Part shown: positions 5,969 to 8,902 of the stretch, piece after piece
Layout of the letters: each line of letters opens with the position of its first letter
Numbering within the stretch: position 1 is the stretch's first letter
Source of the DNA: Bacillota bacterium
GTDB lineage: Bacteria > Bacillota_I > Bacilli_A > Izemoplasmatales > UBA1188
DNA length: 8,902 nucleotides
Direction of reading: 5' to 3'
NCBI GenBank assembly: GCA_023410715.1
Contig: JAEYPN010000027.1
Coordinates: forward strand, 1-8,902
Made by a program: the position numbers and the translations under genes
The notes under the pieces: generated by a model
Seen by the model: only the letters and a program-made list of their open reading frames with translations
The model's database searches: none
What the model was told of the DNA's origin: nothing

Positions 5969-7246
5969 ATGAATAATAACGAATTAAAAGAGTTACTTAA
6001 TAAAATTGAACCAACTCAAGAAGAAAAAAATTGTATTCAAAATGTAGTTGATTCTGTCCGTAATATTATAATTAATAATGCTGGTAAGCTTAAAGTGGCA
6101 GAATTTCGTATTGGTGGATCATTTGAAAAGGAGACAATGATTGCTGGTAGAAATGAAGTTGATATAGTAATTGCTATCTCACCTAAAAATGGGGAATACT
6201 TATACAAAGATTTAGCAAACATTAACATGAATTTTATTGAAAACACATTCTATATCAATTGGTATGATAGCCTTATTGAGCAGAATGGGTCAAAAATAAA
6301 TCGTGATTATAAAAAGAATACTCTTACTATGAAAACTTTAAAAGGTGTTAGTCTAGACTTTTTAGTTAAGTTTAAAAAGGAACAACTTATTAAAACTTCT
6401 AGTGAAACAGAATTTGAAAACTATTATCTCGAAAGGGATGGTATTCAACTGAAATTTGTAAATAAAGCTAATCAGGAATATCCGTTATATAAAAATTGTG
6501 TTAAGTTATTAAAACACTTTAGAAACGAAGAAAAATTACATGAATTAAAAAGTTATATGATAGAAGTAATGATGTATTATGCTTTAGTGAAATATCTTGA
6601 AGGTGATGATTATGTTTCTTACTTGACTGCTTTCATGAAAGGTCTTAAAGATTTTACGGATAAGAAGGTTATAGAAGTAAGTGATAAAATGTATTCTTAT
6701 TTAGGTGTTAAAAAAACTAAATTGTCTTCTGGAACATATTTTTGCATTGATGTATCAAATAGAAGCAATAATGTTGGTGAATTTGTTAATGATTCTAACA
6801 TCAAGGAATTTAGGACTTTTTACAACAAATATAAGAATTACTTTTTTCAAGATAATCAACAAACAAATAATCAACTTACAAATACTAAAATTTGTGAAAT
6901 TGGAATTGAATGGCAAGTAAAAGATAAAGAATTATATGTTTATTATGTCAACGATGGCAATAAAGTTTGCTATGATTTTTTCCAAAATAAGGCAGATGAT
7001 AAGTTTAATAATGTATTTAAATATGTTCATAAAGCTATTAATAAATTCTTAACTACTGCAATAAATAAAGGAAAGATAAATAAGATAGAGATTGACTGTA
7101 AAAATGCTCAAATCTATAAAATTCTTACTCTTAATAGATTTAATTCAAATGTTGAGTTAAACGAGGTACAAAAAGCTCAATTAAAGAATCTTTATAGTAG
7201 GGCAAATCAACATAATATTAAAATTGAAATGAAGGGAGAAAAATAA
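5969..7246 (+). CDS. Pol-beta-fold nucleotidyltransferase (OAS/CD-NTase/CCA-like)
   Basis: The product has 425 residues from ATG 5969. The nucleotidyltransferase signature is clear: FRIGGSFEKET (Gly-Gly-Ser at residues 49-51), then GRNEVDIVIAI with E63 and D65 as metal-binding carboxylates, and VSLDFLVKF with D130 as the third. The first carboxylate is Glu rather than Asp, as in archaeal CCA-adding enzymes. An OAS-like helical domain follows (KNCVKLLKHFRN, then ELKSYMIEVMMYYAL at about 175-206). Such enzymes transfer nucleotides from NTPs to RNA, to protein, or into cyclic oligonucleotide signals. Residues ~308-425 form an extra alpha/beta region whose strand-helix order resembles an RNase H fold (inference). 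There is no signal peptide or TM helix, so it is cytoplasmic. The next gene starts two bases after the stop codon, and its RBS lies within this gene's last codons, so the two are co-expressed. No patatin, nuclease or TM effector and no E1/JAB genes are adjacent, unlike usual CBASS operons. The frame is clean amid decayed neighbours. Confidence 0.85.
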   Translation: MNNNELKELLNKIEPTQEEKNCIQNVVDSVRNIIINNAGKLKVAEFRIGGSFEKETMIAGRNEVDIVIAISPKNGEYLYKDLANINMNFIENTFYINWYDSLIEQNGSKINRDYKKNTLTMKTLKGVSLDFLVKFKKEQLIKTSSETEFENYYLERDGIQLKFVNKANQEYPLYKNCVKLLKHFRNEEKLHELKSYMIEVMMYYALVKYLEGDDYVSYLTAFMKGLKDFTDKKVIEVSDKMYSYLGVKKTKLSSGTYFCIDVSNRSNNVGEFVNDSNIKEFRTFYNKYKNYFFQDNQQTNNQLTNTKICEIGIEWQVKDKELYVYYVNDGNKVCYDFFQNKADDKFNNVFKYVHKAINKFLTTAINKGKINKIEIDCKNAQIYKILTLNRFNSNVELNEVQKAQLKNLYSRANQHNIKIEMKGEK

Positions 7247-7247
7247 A

Positions 7248-7466
7248 ATGGCAAAAGGCGGACATGGAGTATCAGGACATACTCATTCACAATCACAATT
7301 GAATAATTATGCTAATCAACACAATCCAAACAACGCTGCTCACTCAGCAAATATGAATAATCACTCTAACCAATACAACCCAAATAGCGGAGCACATCAA
7401 GCAGCAAATAATAACCATGCAAATCAATGCAATCCTAATAATTCAAATTATCAAGGGAAGAAATGA
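7248..7466 (+). CDS. 72-aa Asn/His-rich protein of three 18-residue repeats, NTase partner
   Basis: The ATG at 7248 follows the nucleotidyltransferase stop by one base, with AGGGAG at 7233-7238 as RBS. The protein is an 18-residue Gly/His/Ser leader (MAKGGHGVSGHTHSQSQL) followed by exactly three 18-residue repeats at residues 19-36, 37-54 and 55-72. The pattern is N-N-[YH]-[AS]-N-Q-x-N-P-N-[NS], then a variable segment with His or Tyr at position 14. It has no hydrophobic core and no TM segment; it is probably extended or solenoid-like, with NPN turns. The His, Asn, Tyr and one Cys could bind metal or serve as modification sites for the enzyme next door. That is inference; the tight spacing argues they act together. 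I recall no characterised function. It is unlikely to be a random frame, since length, repeat register and stop codon coincide exactly. Confidence 0.8.
   Translation: MAKGGHGVSGHTHSQSQLNNYANQHNPNNAAHSANMNNHSNQYNPNSGAHQAANNNHANQCNPNNSNYQGKK
7302..7463 (+). repeat. Three tandem 54-bp coding repeats
   Basis: The repeats lie at 7302-7355, 7356-7409 and 7410-7463. The Asn, Gln and Pro positions are conserved while codons differ (for example the Pro codon is CCA, CCA, CCT, and the second Asn of the NPN core is AAC, AAT, AAT). The repetition is therefore old at DNA level and kept at protein level. Confidence 0.8.
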
Positions 7467-7541
7467 TTGAAAAATACAAGTAAGAAGTAGACTTTTCTTT
7501 GAAATTTACTTGTTCTAAATTGAATGAAATCCTCCTGTTAT

Positions 7542-7580
7542 AAGACCTACTGATAAAACTATTTGTAGGTCTTTTATTTT
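7542..7580 (+). terminator. Terminator closing the nucleotidyltransferase unit
   Basis: AAGACCTAC (7542-7550) and GTAGGTCTT (7565-7573) form a perfect 9-bp stem with a 14-base loop, followed by TTTATTTTG. A weaker 8-bp inverted repeat, ACAAGTAA (7476-7483) with TTACTTGT (7506-7513), lies just before it in the 3' untranslated region. Confidence 0.75.
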
Positions 7581-7595
7581 GAATAAAGCAGCTAA

Positions 7596-7661
7596 AAAAT
7601 ATATAATGAATATGATGGTTCGTTAGAATCTTATTCAAGAAAAGAAAACTACTGCATATAG
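7596..7661 (+). pseudogene. Possible C-terminal remnant of an unknown gene
   Basis: Twenty-one codons read KIYNEYDGSLESYSRKENYCI and end in TAG at 7659-7661, four bases before the GGGAGG RBS of the zinc-ribbon gene. The composition and the position directly before an RBS look like the tail of an upstream operon partner whose body is gone. It is too short to identify and may be chance. Confidence 0.2.
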
Positions 7662-7682
7662 ATTTGGGAGGTTTATTAAATA

Positions 7683-7943
7683 ATGGAAGATTGGTGATTG
7701 GAAGTAAACTTTGACGATATCAGAAATTAACATTTTGAAAAGAGGTTTTTTATTTCAACAGATAAAAAGATTATGAACATTGTTGCTTTTGTTGGAATAA
7801 AATTACTGATAAAAAGTTAAATGAAGAATGTGAGTCCTTTGGATATGTTACAAAAACAAAACGTGGAAAAAAATTGGGTATGTAAAAGATGTTATAATAA
7901 TTTTAAAGTTAGATTCAATTTTCATGATAATTATAAAATATAA
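7683..7943 (+). pseudogene. Decayed small zinc-ribbon protein
   Basis: GGGAGG at 7666-7671 precedes ATG 7683. The product reads MEDW, TGA (7695-7697), LEVNFDDIRN, TAA (7728-7730), HFEKRFFISTDKK. After a slip in the five-A run at 7764-7768 it continues as DYEHCCFCWNKITDKK..ECESFGYVTKTKRGK. After a second slip in the seven-A run at 7867-7873 it ends WVCKRCYNNFKVRFNF to TAA 7941-7943. Repaired, it is a protein of about 86 residues with a C-x-x-C knuckle (CCFC) and a second (WVCKRC), a four-Cys zinc ribbon. I recognise the HC-x-FCW ... WVC-x-x-C-[FY] layout from small hypothetical proteins of accessory regions but know no function. Two nonsense codons and two frameshifts make it a pseudogene. Confidence 0.6.
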
Positions 7944-7978
7944 AAATATTAATTAAATAAATATTTCGTGTTTGCACT

Positions 7979-8015
7979 AAGGCATATGAGATATAAAGCC
8001 TTGTATGCCTTTTTT
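7979..8015 (+). terminator. Terminator downstream of the zinc-ribbon pseudogene
   Basis: AAGGCATA (7979-7986) pairs with TATGCCTT (8004-8011) across a 17-base loop, and the descending arm ends in a six-T run (8010-8015). It sits 36 bases after the pseudogene stop, the expected place for the end of its transcript. Confidence 0.65.
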
Positions 8016-8090
8016 AAACAAAAATAAAATATTTACTTATGCACTTATTATGAGCCCAACCGACTTTTATAATTAAATTATAGAAAAACA

Positions 8091-8130
8091 CGAGTATAGG
8101 TGTGGCTATACTAATAGCCACCATATCTCG
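8091..8130. terminator. Two-part hairpin, probable terminator or regulatory element
   Basis: GTGGCTAT (8102-8109) and ATAGCCAC (8114-8121) form a perfect 8-bp stem with a four-base loop. CGAG (8091-8094) and CTCG (8127-8130) close the base across a mismatched AT segment. It is strikingly GC-rich for this DNA. The minus strand continues TGTTTTTC after the stem, so it reads better as a minus-strand terminator. The plus strand has only TTATTTC. Confidence 0.5.
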
Positions 8131-8340
8131 TTATTTCAATCTAATTTAAATGGGTAATCATATGAAAACAGTAATAATTATTTCAAAAAATTATAGTGGA
8201 AAGTATAGCCTAAATCTAAAAATATCTAATTTAATCCTTAATTTACTTATGGGGTATCTTTTAAATAATTAAAATAATAATTATAATAAAAGTGCGAATA
8301 GTAATGTTTAATTTGGATATTAAAAATAAAATTAAAAGAT
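8131..8340. other. Region before the recombinase without a firm gene
   Basis: A 36-codon frame at 8162-8272 (MKTVIIISKNYSGKYSLNLK...) has no convincing RBS and no recognised motif. No promoter with good boxes is visible. The stretch is probably degenerate 5' flank of the recombinase gene. Confidence 0.4.
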
Positions 8341-8604
8341 ATGGCATTACTTTCAAGATTATCTAAAGAAGATGAGCTTATGCTTATAAGTGAAGCTAAA
8401 AGTATATAAACACAGAAAGTTATGTTAGATGAATATGCTAGAGTACATGACTTTACAAACGTTATACATTATACAGATGAGGGTTATTCATGTACTAACT
8501 TCGATAGACCTGAATTTGTAAGACTTATTAATGATATTAAAAATAATTTAATATATACAGTTATAGTAAAAGATTTATCTAGATTAGGTAGAGACTATTT
8601 GAAA
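8341..8604 (+). pseudogene. N-terminal catalytic domain of a large serine recombinase, cut by an IS
   Basis: From ATG 8341 the frame reads MALLSRLSKEDEL, meets TAA at 8407-8409 (codon 23), then resumes TQKVMLDEYARV through FTNVIHYTDEGYSCTNFDRP to VIVKDLSRLGRDYLK. This is the resolvase-type catalytic domain of TnpX/TndX-like recombinases. The Ser of SRLS (residue 8) fits the nucleophile, and the SRLGRD arginines are the conserved active-site pair. G-Y-S-C replaces the usual G-Y-S-G. Family similarity stops abruptly after codon 88; relatives continue DYLKVG, whereas here GGGATTGTATAATATC begins, the presumed IS256 end. The gene thus carries a nonsense codon and an insertion. No RBS is obvious and the true start may lie a few residues upstream. 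It is a different gene copy from the C-terminal remnant near 4790. Confidence 0.85.
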
Positions 8605-8902
8605 GGGATTGTATAATATCTTGTTGACTTTTAAAATTGAATAATTTAAAAGAGGTATAAAAAAGGGAAAACCTTAGTATTATAATAAGTCTACCACAAC
8701 ATCTTAAACACAGGAGGTTTTACCATAAATGACTTTACCACAAAAATTATAAGTTATCCCCTAAAAGGTAAAAATATTGATGAAACTATTAAAGAATTAA
8801 TTAGATCAGAGGTTGAAAAAGCCGTCAATGACTTGCTTAAAATCGAACTATCAGAATTACTTAACTATTAAAAATATGAACGAAGTCGACTAAGTAAGAC
8901 AA
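8605..8902 (+). mobile_element. IS256-family insertion sequence, left part (continues past window)
   Basis: The element begins at about 8605 (GGGATTGTATAATATCTTG), exactly where recombinase homology ends. It carries a leader with the RBS AGGAGG (8712-8717) and a transposase start region. The exact terminal repeat and the 8-9-bp target duplication cannot be checked because the right end is outside the window. Confidence 0.65.
8725..8902 (+). pseudogene. IS256/Mutator-family transposase, N-terminal part, inactivated
   Basis: In the frame of 8725 the product reads (M)NDFTTKIISYPLKGKNIDE, then IKELIRSEVEKAVNDLLKIELSELLNY, a TAA at 8869-8871, and KYERS. The E-V-E-K-A-x-N-x-L-L-K-x-E-L-x-x-x-L-x-Y-E-K-Y pattern is the N-terminus of IS256-family transposases. 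The start position, seven bases after AGGAGG, is ATA instead of ATG. The stop stands where the family has Glu (NYEKYDRSG), and the text after KYERS no longer matches the expected G-x-NSGNSRNG. The only nearby ATG (8729) is out of frame and stops after seven codons. The copy is therefore dead, at least as encoded here. Confidence 0.75.

Noticed and set aside
6705..6920. Second reading frame inside the nucleotidyltransferase gene
   Set aside because: It lies wholly within the well-supported enzyme frame and lacks its own RBS; it is an out-of-frame reading.
7302..7463. CRISPR-like or minisatellite array
   Set aside because: The 54-base units are contiguous with no spacers, diverge at synonymous sites and are in frame in a protein with RBS and stop; they are coding repeats.
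5884..7466. Canonical CBASS operon
   Set aside because: No recognised effector (patatin, TM-SAVED, nuclease) and no Cap2/Cap3-type gene is next to the enzyme. Only the active-site pattern is shared, so I keep the broader nucleotidyltransferase call.
855..7697. TGA possibly read as Trp (Mollicutes-type code), since TGA falls at Trp-plausible places at 855, 5113 and 7695
   Set aside because: Intact genes use only TGG for Trp and contain no internal TGA, the 72-aa protein ends at TGA, and TAA and TAG lesions occur in the same broken genes. G-to-A decay of TGG explains it better.
8162..8272. 36-codon frame MKTVIIISKNYSGKYS...
   Set aside because: No RBS at proper spacing and no recognisable motif. 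Such frames are frequent by chance in AT-rich DNA.
4790..8604. One serine recombinase gene split by inserted cargo
   Set aside because: The C-terminal part lies upstream of the N-terminal part on the same strand, so simple insertion cannot produce the order.

Overview
This window is very AT-rich and uses Gram-positive signals: GGAGG-type ribosome binding sites, TTGACN-17-TATAAT-like promoters and hairpin-plus-T terminators. The mobile-element remnants (a TnpX/TndX-like large serine recombinase, an IS3-family and an IS256-family transposase, an ImmA/IrrE-like zincin) are of types common in low-GC Bacillota, most likely a gut clostridial or erysipelotrichial genome. I cannot name the species. 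It looks like an accessory island in advanced decay: most recognisable genes carry nonsense codons or frameshifts, and only four complete genes of more than 70 codons remain.

Layout. (1) 1-1618: a nested inverted repeat holding a possible divergent minus-strand gene start, then a three-gene plus-strand cargo unit. This comprises an intact two-TM protein with a PH-like tail (334-765), a Cys-bearing cytoplasmic gene broken by two stops (768-1196) and a frameshifted multi-TM protein (1205-1602). (2) 1632-1890: a repeated intergenic module with terminator hairpins. (3) 2347-3722: a frameshifted gene of unknown function and an intact 293-aa four-TM protein. (4) 3770-4538: an internally deleted IS3-family element with a CTT target duplication, lying against a second copy of the repeated module (4540-4740). 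(5) 4790-5214: the decayed C-terminal end of a large serine recombinase. (6) 5312-5799: a broken HExxH metallopeptidase gene. (7) 5884-7580: the best-preserved unit, with promoter, nucleotidyltransferase gene, 72-aa Asn/His-rich repeat protein and terminator. (8) 7596-7943: remains of a small zinc-ribbon gene. (9) 8341-8604: the N-terminal catalytic domain of a second serine recombinase, cut by an IS256-family element that runs off the right edge.

How it fits together. The recombinase pieces and IS elements indicate repeated integration and decay of mobile elements. The cargo modules (small membrane proteins, bPH-like and Cys-motif proteins) resemble defence or immunity accessory genes. The exception to the decay is the nucleotidyltransferase (OAS/CD-NTase/CCA-type Pol-beta fold) and its one-nucleotide-spaced partner, built of a leader plus three 18-residue repeats around an N-Q-x-N-P-N core. 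With their own strong promoter and terminator, and with clean frames amid wreckage, these two genes form a plausible, possibly undescribed, two-gene system. No standard CBASS effector or Cap2/Cap3 gene is adjacent.
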